From contig JAUCBJ010006895.1 in assembly GCA_032718475.1 (NCBI GenBank), forward strand, positions 1 to 64,000: DNA of 64,000 nucleotides, read 5' to 3'. The position numbers and the translations under genes are program-made. This stretch comes from Nemertoderma westbladi. Taxonomy: Eukaryota; Xenacoelomorpha; Nemertodermatida; Nemertodermatidae. Shown piece after piece: positions 30,871-42,906 of the stretch. Each line of letters opens with the position of its first letter. Positions within the stretch are counted from its first letter, which is position 1. Under the pieces are notes generated by a model, which worked only from the letters and a program-made list of their open reading frames with translations, was not told where the DNA came from and ran no database searches.

Positions 30871-31822
30871 TACACCATGTCCCAGAATATAGTGTCGTAA
30901 TTCAGTGACACGCCCCCCCCCCCCCCCCCCCCTAATTTTTCTACAAATCTTAATGAGATTGCATGAAATTTAAAACAGAGATAGTTCCACCTCCCGACCA
31001 CTGAGTGGGTGAGCCAGAATTTTTATTTTTGCTTTCAATCTTTAGCTACAAGCGTTTAAAAACAGTGTCTCCGGCGATATTACACCAGTTGTACTGCAGT
31101 TATTCTTCTACCTTATAGCAGTTTGTTGGTACCAATGGAAAGCTGACCATGCCAGGATTCCAAATATGTACAAATATTTGAATTTGGTTGAGAAATAGCT
31201 GAGATATGGGCGTTCGAAAGTTGCATGTATTTTCACCTCCAATGGGCTATTTTATTCTATTTTATAAATACACAGAATTCTGGAATATTTTATTTATTTC
31301 ATAAATAGCTATGCATTAGTAATACAAATGCAAGTTAAACGGAGGAAACCAATTATCTGTAGTATACCTTGATAGTCAGAACTTGCGCTGCTGTTTTTTG
31401 AATATAAATAAAATATTCCAGAATTCTGTGTATTTATAAAATAGAATAAAATAGCCCATTGGAGGTGAAAATACATGCAACTTTCGAACGCCCATATCTC
31501 AGCTATTTCCCAACCAAATTCAAATATTTGTACATATTTGGAATCCTGGCATGGTCAGCTTTCCATTGGTACCAACAAACTGCTATAAGGTAGAAGAATA
31601 ACTGAAGTACAACTGGTGTAATATCGCCGGAGACACTGTTTTTAAACGCTTGTAGCTAAAGATTGAAAGCAAAAATAAAAATTCTGGCTCACCCACTCAG
31701 TGGTCGGGAGGTGGAACTATCTCTGTTTTAAATTTCATGCAATCTCATTAAGATTTGTAGAAAAATTAGGGGGGGGGGGCCGTGTCACTGAATTACGACA
31801 CTATATTCTGGGACATGGTGTA
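30871..31822. mobile_element. Foldback element, arms ~425 bp
   Basis: The left arm, about 30871-31300, and the reverse complement of the right arm, about 31400-31822, are nearly identical. The differences are the length of a C/G run (about 20 against 10) and a few substitutions. The spacer is ~100 bp. The outer ends read TACACCATGTCCC and its complement. No frame for a transposase is visible, so it is a non-autonomous foldback or large MITE. Confidence 0.85.
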
Positions 31823-32293
31823 GTTATGTATAACGATGGCCTTGCTACAACATAACATACTAAACAATCTTTCACTTGGCAGATAATGACAATGGGTACC
31901 CGCTATCATCTACACTATAAAACAATTGGACAGTATGTATAATAATAATAGAGTTCTAGAAGATTAATGTTTATAAGTTATTGATTACATTTTAACGTCG
32001 CGAATATTTCATATAAAACATCGTTGAAATAATGTAGTAAGTGATATCAATACGCAGTATAAATGCATAATTCCAACTATAGTAGGCCTACTTACTTATT
32101 ATATAGTAAAGTATATCCTATTTATTTAACTTGAAAGCATTGAGTAGTTAGTAGATGACTAACAGTATTAGTCAGCATTAATATTAAAATAACATCTTAC
32201 TGTAGGCAAAGTATATATAGGCCTACAGTATCCGATAAAAGAATACAATAACTAGTTAGTGTGAACATCCTACATGTCTCATTTCATCTCCGT
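31823..32293. other. AT-rich stretch, 3' flank of the membrane-protein gene
   Basis: Contains TTTATT at 32121-32126 (AATAAA on the minus strand), 168 bp past the stop codon of the minus-strand gene, a plausible polyadenylation signal. Nothing else seen. Confidence 0.5.
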
Positions 32294-32565
32294 TCAAAAC
32301 CCAGATTCTGTCTGCTGGTAAGCTGGAGGCTGTGGTGATGGGTTCTGTTGGGGCGGGGGTGGGGGCTTCTGTTGTGGCGAGGGATGCTGAGGTGGGTATT
32401 GTTGGGGTGGGAGGTTCTGTTGGGGTGGGGGGTATTGTTGAGGGGGTGGGTACTGTTGGGGTGGTTGGTATTGCTGGGGTTGCCCACCCCCCATTCCAGG
32501 GACCACAAAATTCATCATGTTGTTGGACGTAGGAGCTGCCGCAGCCCCACCACCGCCGCCACCGG
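32294..32565 (-). CDS. Exon 2 of a small PPxY-type membrane protein: Gly/Ala then Pro/Gln-rich tail
   Basis: The acceptor TTCTGCAG ends at 32566. The G left over from exon 1 plus CC gives an Ala codon, so the phase is exact. The exon encodes a Gly/Ala run, NMMNFVVPGMGGG, then repeated QQYPPP units and a C-terminal PPAY motif. The last residues, TESGF, could act as a PDZ ligand. PPxY motifs bind WW domains, as in the WBP1, VOPP1, CYYR1 and Shisa-like families. The stop codon is at 32294. The strong sequence bias makes the reading frame convincing only together with exon 1. Confidence 0.72.
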
Positions 32566-32667
32566 CTGCAGAAATATAAAGAAATAAAATATAAAAAAAA
32601 CACCGTAAAAGTAACCCCATATTAAATACACTAACTACTATCCTTTATTGCATCTATATTACATATA

Positions 32668-33770
32668 TATTAAGAATGCTGTGCCGGCGTGTCGACATAA
32701 TTGCGCCGCCCCTTAATAATATTATCACCCATGACATTTGCTAGATCATCCGCATATTCAAGGCCAGTGTCCGTTAAGATGCGTCTCACGAAAGTCATGG
32801 GCTGTACACCATGCTTATTCTCTCCATATACACCACAAGCTGGTCCTCACGGCAAAATCAATGTCCTGCAAAGCGGAGGCGGCTCATTCATTTTTGATGT
32901 TGTATAGAGTCTGATTGGAGATGTGTTCATTGTACTTGACTCAATCAACCCATCGCAACATTCTTGTGAAAGTGGTATCCAGAGATTTGGTATCCACAGC
33001 AGTTAGAGCCCAGCGTTGACTCCCATATGAGAGTACTAGTTCTACTGCTGCCCTAAATAAGCGAACCTTGAGGTTCCGTCTTATTCAATGGGGCTTCCAA
33101 ATCTTGGACAGATCATTTAACACTGCCCATGCCTTTCTCTTACGTATCCGATCCTTCATCTGACTTCCGGATCTATGATCCCAAGTAGCAGTAGTCATCC
33201 GCATGCACAAGCAAGCCATCCCTGGCCTGGAGCTTATCCCCATAAGATCTGTCATTTCTTGAGGGCTGTCTGGGTTTATTGTCATGATATTGGTCTTCTC
33301 GGAGTTTACAAAAATACCAACACTACAAGCAACCTGCTCCAATGAACTGAGGAGCTGTTGAGCTCCCTCTAGTGATTCTGACAGCACCTCTAAGTCATCA
33401 GCAAAGTCTAGATCTGTAAAGTACTTTTCTGGGTTTCATCTACTTCTTGTGCCAGTAGGGGGTGTTATCATCACCCCATCTTTAATAAGATGATCTAAGG
33501 ACATACGTAGAACATAATCAAAAACAATTATGAATAAGAATGGTGCAAGTGTGTCACCCTGAAGGACTCCCCATAAGACTTCGAATCGAGTCACCATCAA
33601 CAGTAGTCACAAACGTGGTGGAACCATCGTACAGTGTTCTGATAGATGCAATCAGGAATCCCATATGCTGCCAGAATGCTGAACATACGTGAGCAATCGA
33701 GATCTACGAGATTCCACGTAAAGATCCATAGATTGTTACGTTGCCCTTCTTTACAGGGAACAACATTTTG
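32668..33770 (-). pseudogene. Decayed LINE family A fragment in the intron of the membrane-protein gene
   Basis: Minus-strand sequence homologous to the 3' half of the LINE at 7513-10008. The surviving frame at 33085-33387 holds LSESLEGAQQLLSSLEQ, and the 3' end carries the same GCACAGCATTCTTAAT. It has frameshifts and internal deletions and lies sense to the host gene inside the intron 32566-34288. Confidence 0.85.
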
Positions 33771-34288
33771 TTTTCATATTAAATAATAATACATTACTTG
33801 TGATCCATTTGTATGGGATCACCATTGGCAACAGTGAGCATTCTGATCAATATCTTAAACAAAAACAGTCTCAGTACCGGTACTGATTGCCGAAAATAAT
33901 GTTGAGCTTTAGATTAATTAAAAACTGAACTTTAGATTCCAAATGCGACTTTAAATCCCACACCAAATTTATTTGGTATGGTACTGGTAACAACAGTTAC
34001 CGGTAAGCAGTCCACGCATTGGGTAGGTAGGCATAAGTGGTGGGATATGTTTTTTTTTTGGTTCTGGTTATGTTGGTCAAGAACAAACTCTAATTAAAAT
34101 AAAATAGCTGTGTAACCCTAACCCTATGTCATTATGTAAGAACTCTAACTTAATTTTTTGCATTATTTCCGTTTTTACGAGCTGAGATCTAAATTCCCGC
34201 GGGATCTAAAGTCCCCCGCGCGCGATCTAAAGTCATCCAACCCATAGAACCATACAGATACTCCTAAAAACGGGAACTGTTCACTCAC

Positions 34289-34541
34289 CTGAAACTATTT
34301 GTACGCTTTGGGTGACGCCGCCTGCCGGCGCCCAACAACAACATCTACAGCAGAAGCAACTAAGAACACAGATGCCAATAAGAACGATGATCGCCGCTGC
34401 AGTAGCGCCGAATATCACACCCCATCGAGGTCCTTCCTCCCCAGGTGATGAGCTCTCATAGCGCCCGCTTATCGAATTATACCTGTAGCTTGATACGGAG
34501 ATGATGATGAAACTAAATATATACAATGATTTCAGTGTCAT
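34289..34541 (-). CDS. Exon 1 of a small single-pass membrane protein
   Basis: The ATG at 34541 opens with a signal peptide (residues 1-18, hydrophobic, ending SVSS). A short Ser/Tyr-rich ectodomain follows, then a membrane span at about 40-63 (WGVIFGATAAAIIVLIGICV...) and a juxtamembrane Cys cluster (CFCCRCCC), probably palmitoylated. The donor CAG/GTGAGT is at 34289/34288 and leaves one base for exon 2. The joined product is 174 residues. Organisation (signal, one span, Cys cluster, Pro-rich PPxY tail) resembles Shisa/CYYR1/WBP1-like adaptors, but the usual extracellular Cys-rich domain is absent, so no orthology is claimed. Confidence 0.72.
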
Positions 34542-34664
34542 TATTCTTGTCTTAGATACCTCCTAACATTTGAGTCCAATGTACTGTAATTATTAATAGT
34601 TGTTTATAACAGGCGCGAAATCACTCAAAGGTACGCTTCTACTAACGCATGAAAATCCACCTAA

Positions 34665-34741
34665 AACAGCACCAAAAAACGTGGGATTGAACTCGGTTTT
34701 GGTGTATTTGTTATTGTTTTTTTTACATAATGTATAAATAA

Positions 34742-34778
<37 letters not shown>

Positions 34779-34830
34779 CGGTACCTATAGATTCCAAGTC
34801 CAACGCTCTACCAACTTATGGTGTTTTTTC
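34665..34830 (-). mobile_element. tRNA-derived SINE fragment with (ATCT)n
   Basis: Minus strand: tRNA-like TTGGTAGAGCGTTGGACTTGG (34784-34818 area) and an inverted-looking remnant TTGAACTCGG near 34688. An ATCT microsatellite occupies 34739-34777. The tRNA-like part is shared with 53020-53100. Confidence 0.55.
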
Positions 34831-35809
34831 CCGAAGTCTGTAATTAAAAAGACTATTCTCTAATCGACTTATTTTCTATATCTTACTGGAATTTGTTTGT
34901 AATATTAGAATTGGTGTTCCTTGTTATTGATTAGGGGTGAGGAACGAATTTTTAACTAGGGTAGGGAGGGAGGGGGTGGGCTTGGAAAACTAAATATACT
35001 GTATTTAGTATTACATGGGGTGGGGTTAACAATTTATTCCGAAGAAAAAGCAGCATTCTATATATTATTTCATTAGGATACACATTTTAGAGGATAATAT
35101 TGTATTTATATTGCGAATAACCTGAGGATTGAGGAACGAAAACATACGAAGTTTTGGGTCTGTTTTTCACATTACCGGTGTACGTAGGCCTACATTTATT
35201 TATTTATTCCAGGCCACTAGGAAAGCCCATAAAGTACAGTTGCACTAGCCTACTGTATGCGTAAGGTGAATTTGTGGTACTATGTTTAATTATAAATTAA
35301 CTTGTCTAATAATATAGTCAATGGTGGGTCATTACGTCACAATTACGGCCAACAAGTACTTTTCCTGATGAGATAACCTTTCTGGCCCAAACCCTGGTTC
35401 ACCAGGGAGTCCAGATTGCGAGGTAGAAAGAGATTCTGGAATTGGAGCAGGCTACTCTCATGTTCCATCCCTACCAACCAAACCATTGGTGAATCTGAGG
35501 CAAGTCACTAGACGCTACACTAGTCACAAGGCGAGCTTTCCCTTCAGATAAGGGGGTCCTGGGCAGATAAGCTTTCTCTTAGCGCAGTGGGTGTTCAAGA
35601 GCACCAAATGCAGATTGGGAAGACTGACGAGGTTCTGATTAAGGACATGGTGGAGGTTGGCAACTTGTATTAGCAGATAATTGTGGCAATGGTGGAATTG
35701 GCCTATTGATGAATCCAAATGCACATGCAGCATTGGACAGAATAGATCAAAATCTCCAACCGCATCATCCGTTACCACTTCTCATGCTCTGAAAGACTGG
35801 CTAAGAAGT
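34831..35809. other. Non-coding stretch
   Basis: G-rich patch at 34960-34980. A short inverted-frame region at 35524-35778 lacks protein-like composition. Nothing I can assign. Confidence 0.4.
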
Positions 35810-36720
35810 TTACTAAGGTGGTTCTGATTGTATGCTACTCTCCAACTAGTGTTGCCCCTGTAGAGGAGGTGGAAATTTTTTACCTCAATCTACAAGCAGC
35901 TACGGATGGAGTGGATCAGCTTGCATTCTTAACATTCCTGGGAGACTTTAATGCCAGTCTCCATCGTTCCTAAACATCGCCATGGGTCTATAGCGAAAGT
36001 TTCAACCGACATTCAGTACATCTGCAGAAATTAATATCTGGAAATGGATTATTCTCGGCTGGGATCCAGTTCAAATAGAAATTGGAAAGCTTTGGTCACA
36101 TACTGGACCCAGTAGTCTCAAGTCCCAGATAGACTATATTCCATATGAACTTTCCAGGATTTGGAAGCACACCGAATACATCGGATACTTAAGGTGCGAT
36201 TATTAAGAGCAACAGTAGTTCCAGTACTCCTCTATGAGAGTCCATGCTGGGCTGTAACTGCTGAGGACACCAAATCTCTCGATGGCACATTCACAAGAAT
36301 GCCACGCCGGGTTCATTGTGTCAAGTACAATGCACACATCTCCAACCAGACATTATATAAAAATTGGAGGTGTCTCATTGGTTCCGCCAACCTTGAACTA
36401 CTAGAACTAGAACAAAGCCGCCTCCGATTTGCAGGACATTGTTTTCGCCGTGAGGACCAGCCTGTGCACAATCTTGTGCTTTGGCAGCCCCATGGAGAAA
36501 ATACACATGGTGGTCAGCTTATGACCTTCGTGAGACGCCTCCTAAAGGACAGGGGCCTTGAAGAGAAGATAATCTCGCAAAATCGGAGTTGTGACGGTAC
36601 AACTTTGTTGATAAGCCGGCATAGCATTCTTAATGCACGATACATTGATTGCACTTGCCAATTTGGATTGCATGATGGTGACAAAAATTTAAAAAAAAAA
36701 AAAAAATTTAAAAAAAAAAT
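35810..36720 (+). pseudogene. LINE family A remnant with internal deletion
   Basis: 35815-35975 encodes the endonuclease block ending FLGDFNAS. 36000-36130 matches the endonuclease C-terminus with stops. At about 36140-36160 the sequence jumps to the extreme C-terminal reverse-transcriptase region ([18 protein letters not shown], frame 36161-36730), so the catalytic core is deleted. An A-rich tract ends at about 36720. Confidence 0.85.
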
Positions 36721-37222
36721 AGCATCTTAATGTGCAGTTTCAGTGTAGCAGGCCCATTATAGTAGTAATATGTTATCAGGAGTGCAGTAAACTAGTCTCT
36801 AGTGATCTCCTACTATCACATTACTGTTAGCCAATAGGGAACCAGCATTTCTAGTCACTCTAGACGCGGTTTCACCTTCACCTTTACACCCTTACTCTAT
36901 ACAGTAGGGCGTACTGTTTATAATAACATTCAGTGTTCCTACAATTCAGTTACCGATTAATGTCTTAGGTTTTATACAACAAATGGAAACGAATCCCTTA
37001 CGAACACTATTCTACATCCTTCCCTATTGCAACTAGAATAAGTTCCCTTTCAAACACCTTCTACATCTTACTGATCTCAACCAATGCAAATTGAGTCCGA
37101 CCCTTTCCAATCACCCTTCTACATTCTTCCTCCAGTGCTGTTTCACATGTAACCAACGAAAACTAGGAAAAAACATTTCCCGAGTACATCGAGGCGGCGG
37201 CTCCTGACTGTGTTATGCTCTT

Positions 37223-37225
<3 letters not shown>
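36721..37225. other. Non-coding stretch
   Basis: No gene or repeat recognised. Confidence 0.4.

Positions 37226-37257
<32 letters not shown>
37226..37257. repeat. (TAC/AGT)n microsatellite at the 3' end of a LINE
   Basis: About ten trinucleotide units. On the minus strand they directly follow the LINE family B coding end, so they are probably its 3' tail. Confidence 0.7.
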
Positions 37258-38545
37258 GGTCGAGCGAACTCTGACAGTGGAAATGAGATCCTTCCAGGCT
37301 TCCTGATTCTCCATAGTTGTCGCAATTTCGTTTCTCTCAAGTTCAGTATCCCTTTCAAGTTGATCTATATATGTTATGGCCGGTCGTCCACGACTACGCT
37401 TTCCATGAGTTGGTTGCCAGAAAAGTAGATCTGGTATGACCTCGTCTTTACTTCGCCAGCAGTGCCCACTGAATCTTAATCTGCGTTCACGGAGGGTGGT
37501 GGATACAGGCGGTATTGTACCATAAAGCTCGGAGTTTGTCATGTGTTGTCTCCAGCTGATGTTTAGCACTGCCCTCAGTAATCTTGTGTAGCAACCATCC
37601 ATTCGTTGTTCAAGTGATTTAGTCAGTGGCCAGGTCTCACCCCCGTATAAAAATACACTGTTCCACTGGGGCTCGAAAGAACTTAGTCTTCAGGTGCCTG
37701 GAGAGATCTGATTTCCAGATGGTATCCATTTTTGATAGAGCTACCCAAGCCTTTGCTTTCCTAACTTCTATGTCCTTTTTGCTACTCTCTATCCATGATC
37801 CAAGGTACTGGAAGTCGTCGACCTTCCTTAGTTGATTATTGTCAATGGTTGTCAAGTTTCCATCAACATTAAAGGTCATGAATTCGGTCTTGGTAGCATT
37901 TATATGCAATCCAACCTCCTTAGCAGCCCACTCCACTTTATTTAGTAGAAGCTGTGCATCTGCTAGCGTATTAGAGAGCAGGGCGATGTCATCCGCAAAG
38001 TCGGTGTCTGTGACTGTAGTTGTCGGATATCTGCTACTTCCGCGTTCTTGAAGTGTGAATCCCAGATCTTCACCCTTTGTGGCCGTCCTCATTGCGTAAT
38101 CCAGCAGCACAATTACAAATAGTAATGGTGCTAATGTGTCACCTTGCTGTACGCCAGCCAGGATTGAGAAAAACTCAGTTTCACCATCTGGTGAGAGTAC
38201 CTACGCTTCTGTGTCACAATATAACAATTCAATGTAAGCAACAATTACTTCTGGTATTCCATAAGCTCTTAGGATTTCAAGCATTTTACCCCTATGGATG
38301 GAGTCGAATGCCTTCTTGAAGTCCACAAAAGTCATAACTGCGGGGAGATTCTTTGACTTAATTCCTTCAATCAGTCTCCGTAGTGCAAGTATCTGAGCTA
38401 TTGTTGATCTACTTGGTCGAAATCCGTTTTGGCTCTAACGCAGTAGTTTCTCTATATGAAGCCTAATCCTATATAGAATCATTTTATTGTATATTTTGGC
38501 AGCTACCACAAGCAGACAGATCCCACGATAGTTTGTTATGCTCTT
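37258..38545 (-). pseudogene. LINE family B reverse transcriptase, fragment
   Basis: Minus-strand pieces related to, but distinct from, family A. 37637-38110 carries DTDFADDIALLSN (the catalytic FADD), the INATKTEFM block and YLGSWI. 37255-37602 carries the C-terminal RRLRFSGHCWR region. Upstream to about 38545 the reverse transcriptase continues with stops and frameshifts. The endonuclease is absent. Confidence 0.85.
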
Positions 38546-40047
38546 TACAAGAGAGATATCTCGGATCGTCTTATAATCAAACGATCTCTGTGGACTGCTG
38601 TAGATTTTCTGTGATGTTATTTAAATTTATGTTAAGCATTACGATTAAGGTCACAAAAGCACGACCTTCTAATCATACTGAATAACTTGTGTTTAAGGTA
38701 AGATGTGCTGGGAGTCTAAATAATGATAACTTCCTTGTTATAAAATTACAGTAATGAGATGGAATGGTGATGTTTACACACGGAGCGAATTATATAGACG
38801 AAAAACTTTGGGAAGTGAACATTAGGGGGCACTACGAATATACAGAGGTCAAACAAGCTTTAATGTAGTATTAGACCAACAGATGAAAAATGCACATTGG
38901 ATAGAATCTATAGGCTTATGGTTACGTAAAGCACAGTATCTCAAAACACCTTATCTGGAAATCTGTTTCAGTTTTCTGTGATGAGACAGAAATTATTGCA
39001 CTTCCCGCGTCTGTGTGGATTCAAGTTTGTTTGCACACTGCGATTAGTCTAATATGTTGTCTGTCTGTGCGGGTCGATAAGAAAGAATTTTCCTTGAACC
39101 TCATTATATAGTTTAACAACCTCAACCCATGAATATTTATCATGGATTTACAAGGGGATATATTCATAATCCTTCAATATTTATTTCAGATTAATTCGGT
39201 AACCAATATCCGGGTAGCCGCAATGTCTCACACAGTTATCATCATACTATAAATGAGATTGGTTATTGTGGGTGGCTTAATAACCACTATTGGGTTGATG
39301 CCCCCCACACACAAGAATTGGCATTTTGGTGATCCTCACACAAAATATTTCGTTTCTTCAAGCTTCCCGAAATAATCGATTTATTCAAGAACCACAATAT
39401 TTGGTAATTGTAAACCTCCCAGTTGTTCTTCATTCCACTAGATTTGTTTTTATTAAACCCCCCACAAGATTTGGTTATGTTAAACTTTCCAAAAGATGGA
39501 AGAAGATTTTATATCAAATGATGGCCGGTTATGACTGGCGACTAGGGTATCAGTCATACAGTATTTAGTTGATAGACACAAACTTTGGTTGAGTTTTATC
39601 GTATTGAATTCACAATTTAACTCACCATTTTGGGGGTAAACGGAGAACCATAACATGCTAAAAAGTGGGTAAAGGGTGGACCCATCAATATAGCGTCCCC
39701 AGACCTCAAAGGTTAGCCACACACGTTCCCAACTCCCTATTCGCTCCCTATCCCTATTCGCAAGTCTGTAGCGTCCTTGAGCAGGCGATCAAACCCACTC
39801 CACCGTTTACCTGATTATCCGCTGAGGAATGAACAAACTATACCCATATTCTGGTATCTTACAGAGTACCTCTTCGCTGTTCCGAGCCTTATGCGAATAT
39901 CCTGGAGACCTACAACAGTCACGTTCGGCCCATCTGCCTGCAAGAACTGTAAGTTCGCCCCTTGTCAGCTTGTTGCAGTGGTGGGTTACCTCAGATTGAA
40001 ATTATTATTATTACTATTATTATAATTAAGGATTTACATAGTGATAA
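38546..40047. other. Non-coding stretch
   Basis: AT-rich, no gene seen. Short TAT/TTA trinucleotide run near 40000-40025. Confidence 0.4.
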
Positions 40048-41363
40048 CCCAGTGAAAAGCAAGTGATTTTGAAGCGTCATGCGTTTTTATTGCGGCTCAA
40101 TAAATAGCGATAAAACTCTTGTGATTCGCATGTAAAATAGGGAAGCGATTCCACGCATGTGATTCACAACTTATTTTACGCATGTGATTCCGTGCATGAA
40201 AATCGCATGGGAATCACACCTCATTTAAGGGGGGGGGGGGGGGGGGGGGGGGGTACACCATTTTGGTCCAAAATATGTCGAAATTTTTTTTATGGTCTAT
40301 TATAATGCACCATTGAATGGTGTTTCCAAATCTGAGAACCACTATTTAATAGCTCTTTTAGTTTTCAAGTTATGTAAATTTCCATTTAGGGAATCCTATT
40401 GAAAGTACTATTACTATGTATAATGAAAGGTCGATTATCTCCAAATATTTTTTTTAATGAAATTGCCAACTTCAAAACCATACTACTTCTACAATTTTTG
40501 AGTAATTAGTCTGAAACTTCCTGTGGGTGTCTAGATAGCCACCCTGCATAAAAGTATCAGACAACTTTTCGAAATTTTTTGTTAATGAAATTTAATACTA
40601 TTTATAAAAGACCTAAAAATTAGCATAAATTTGAAGCGCCACCTAGCGGTGCAGAATTATTTTAACAAAATTTCGCCTGATAGTTATGTTGCCCCATCTT
40701 TGATCTATCATATAAAAAACTTTCATGTGATTAGGTTCAAAACTGTAAAAGCCTTAGGATTTTAAGCGCAACCAAGTTTTTTTTATTGTTAACAAGTATT
40801 AACTAATATTAAATAGCGAAAAAAATTTTCTAACCTGTCATGTAGAATAGCATCTTAGGCACCTATATGCCAAATTTTAGCCAAAACCAAACAATTTCGA
40901 AACGCTGAGAGTGATAAATCGAAGAGTTGTCCGAAAATGGTGTACCACCATTTCTAGTATTGATTCATACAGTATGTCTAATATTCTATGTCTAAAGAGT
41001 GTAATGTAATGTAATGTAATGTAATGTAAGTACAGTAAGCAGATGATATGGAAGCGCATAGTATCAAACAGTAGTGGAATAATCAACTACTGTATCATAT
41101 TTTCTGTCACAAAGGTCTCAATATATTACACAAAACTCACAACCAGTAGATTTTTGCGATATTTATGCGTCATGACGCTTGAAAGTAGCAAGTGAATCGC
41201 ATGTGAGTTTTATGCGACTTAACGCAAGTTGTTGCGATATTTATGTGACATAACTCAAGTAGGTCGCTTGCGTAAAGGGTCGGCCATAACTCTTGGGAAT
41301 CACATCAGATACGCCTGCGTTGCACCTGCACGCTTGCGATACGCTTGCGCACTTTTCACTGGG
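40048..41363. mobile_element. Possible MITE with 12-bp terminal inverted repeats
   Basis: CCCAGTGAAAAG at 40048-40059 is exactly inverted at 41352-41363. Internal ends share GCATGTGA/GCGTCATG-type motifs in opposite orientation. Inside are a poly-G run (about 40229-40252) and a TAATG microsatellite (about 41001-41027). No target duplication was clear and no transposase is present. Confidence 0.4.
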
Positions 41364-41576
41364 AATAATCGAGATATTGTACATATCGCTATACATATTG
41401 TATAGCGAGAAATAAAACTATATTGCATCACCCTGTCACCATGATGGGGTTACCTAAATAATTGGTAATGAGATCGTATATTGTTTTGGTTGAAAAAGCC
41501 CTACTCAGTAACCTGCCAATTTGAATTTCCCTCTAAATGTTAAGTACTGTTACACCTTTGAGTGGTACTGTACTGT

Positions 41577-41690
41577 ATGGTGGCCTATGAGTATCACACA
41601 GAAATACATATTAAATTACAACTTTTTAAAAGAAATACATAAACATTTAAAAAAAATTATAAAAAAATTCATAAAAAAAAATAAAAAAAA
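41577..41690 (+). repeat. Left inverted repeat
   Basis: Pairs with 49031-49145. Only scattered mismatches are visible in the first ~75 bases; the inner part is A-rich and of variable length. Confidence 0.85.
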
Positions 41691-41758
41691 AATGAAAAAA
41701 TATAATAAAAAAAATATAATAAAAAAAAATATAATGAAAAAAAAATATAATAAAAAAG

Positions 41759-42720
41759 AACGATGAACTCTTGAAAGCTGCATTAAATGATTTTGTAGAT
41801 AAAATTTTCAAAAAAGCTGAAATTTTGAATTTTATGAAGCGCGACTTTAATGAATACTGTTGGAGTCCTTTTGAAGCATTTTGAGATTACCTATATTCGT
41901 AAAGACGATTGTGATTAGGAGAACTTAACCGCGATTATTAACTCTGAAACTGGCGGTGCATGTCGAGATGTTGGCTACAGAGTTATGCATCAAGTTGTTC
42001 GTACTATCCATGGTAAACGGATTCCAAGAGCTCTTGTTGCGGGATTAATGAGGGAGAGCAACCCTGAAGGTTGTTCAAACAGACAACCGCGATTTAAGCT
42101 GAAACGTAAGAAGGTTAACTTTCAATGTGGAGGTTCGTTCCACATTATTAGTGTCGACGGACACGACAAACTCTGTGGGTACATGAATAGTACTTTTCCG
42201 TTGGGAATTTATGGAATTATGGACGTTTATTCTCGAAAGATGTTGAAAGTAACAGTTATTTATTCCAACTCAGATCCGTATGTGATTGGTACTTTATATT
42301 ACGAAATGCTATTTCCCCGTTTACTTAAGGTGTGACCGTGGAACAGAAACCGGGAAAATTACAGCACTACATGCCCACTTAGTTGAGGAAGAGAAGTTGT
42401 TTGATGATCCAGTAGATTCCATAATTTATGGACCATCGACATCGAACAAGATCGAACGTTGGTGGAATGACCTACATCACCGACTTGAGCAACACTTTAA
42501 GGATCAACTCTGTTGGTTGCTGGTGAACCATTATTATGATCCTCAAAGTTTGATGGACCGACAACTCCTAGGCTACGTGTTCATACCTGTTATTAAACGG
42601 GAGATCGATGTTTTCGTGGTAAATTGGAATAATCAACGTATTAAAGCACAGCGGAAGTTCAAAGCACAGAGGAACTACAACAAATTAGGAGAAACTATAG
42701 AACCAATAAAGCAACAATAA
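41759..42720 (+). pseudogene. DDE integrase of the stand-alone metazoan 'integrase core' type, broken
   Basis: Plus strand. The N-terminal part is open to about 41880, then shifts frame. HFEITYIRKDD is followed by an in-frame TAG near 41918 and then GYRVMHQVVRTIHGKRIPRA. The catalytic core begins SVDGHDKL (first Asp) and continues GIMDVYSRKML and SNSDPYVI. A second frameshift near 42330 leads to RCDRGTETGK (second Asp) and STSNKIERWW (Glu), then FIPVIKREIDVFV and WNNQRI. This pattern fits a widespread integrase-core family found in cnidarians, echinoderms and fishes, not an LTR-element integrase. Two frameshifts and one stop make it nonfunctional. Confidence 0.8.
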
Positions 42721-42906
42721 ATTTTGACAAACTATAGAACTGATAAAACTGATAAAACAACATATTTTGACAGACTAAAGCATACAGTATGTTCACTATC
42801 ATATCATTAAAAAGAAAACAACAACAGAATAGGACTACTACAATTTAGGAGAAACTGAAGAAAAACAAGTAGAGCAACGGCGTTTAGGGTAAATCAGCAG
42901 TCTGGT

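Noticed and set aside
41521-41766. Lys/Asn-rich 81-codon frame
   Set aside because: A-rich part of the left inverted repeat, low complexity.
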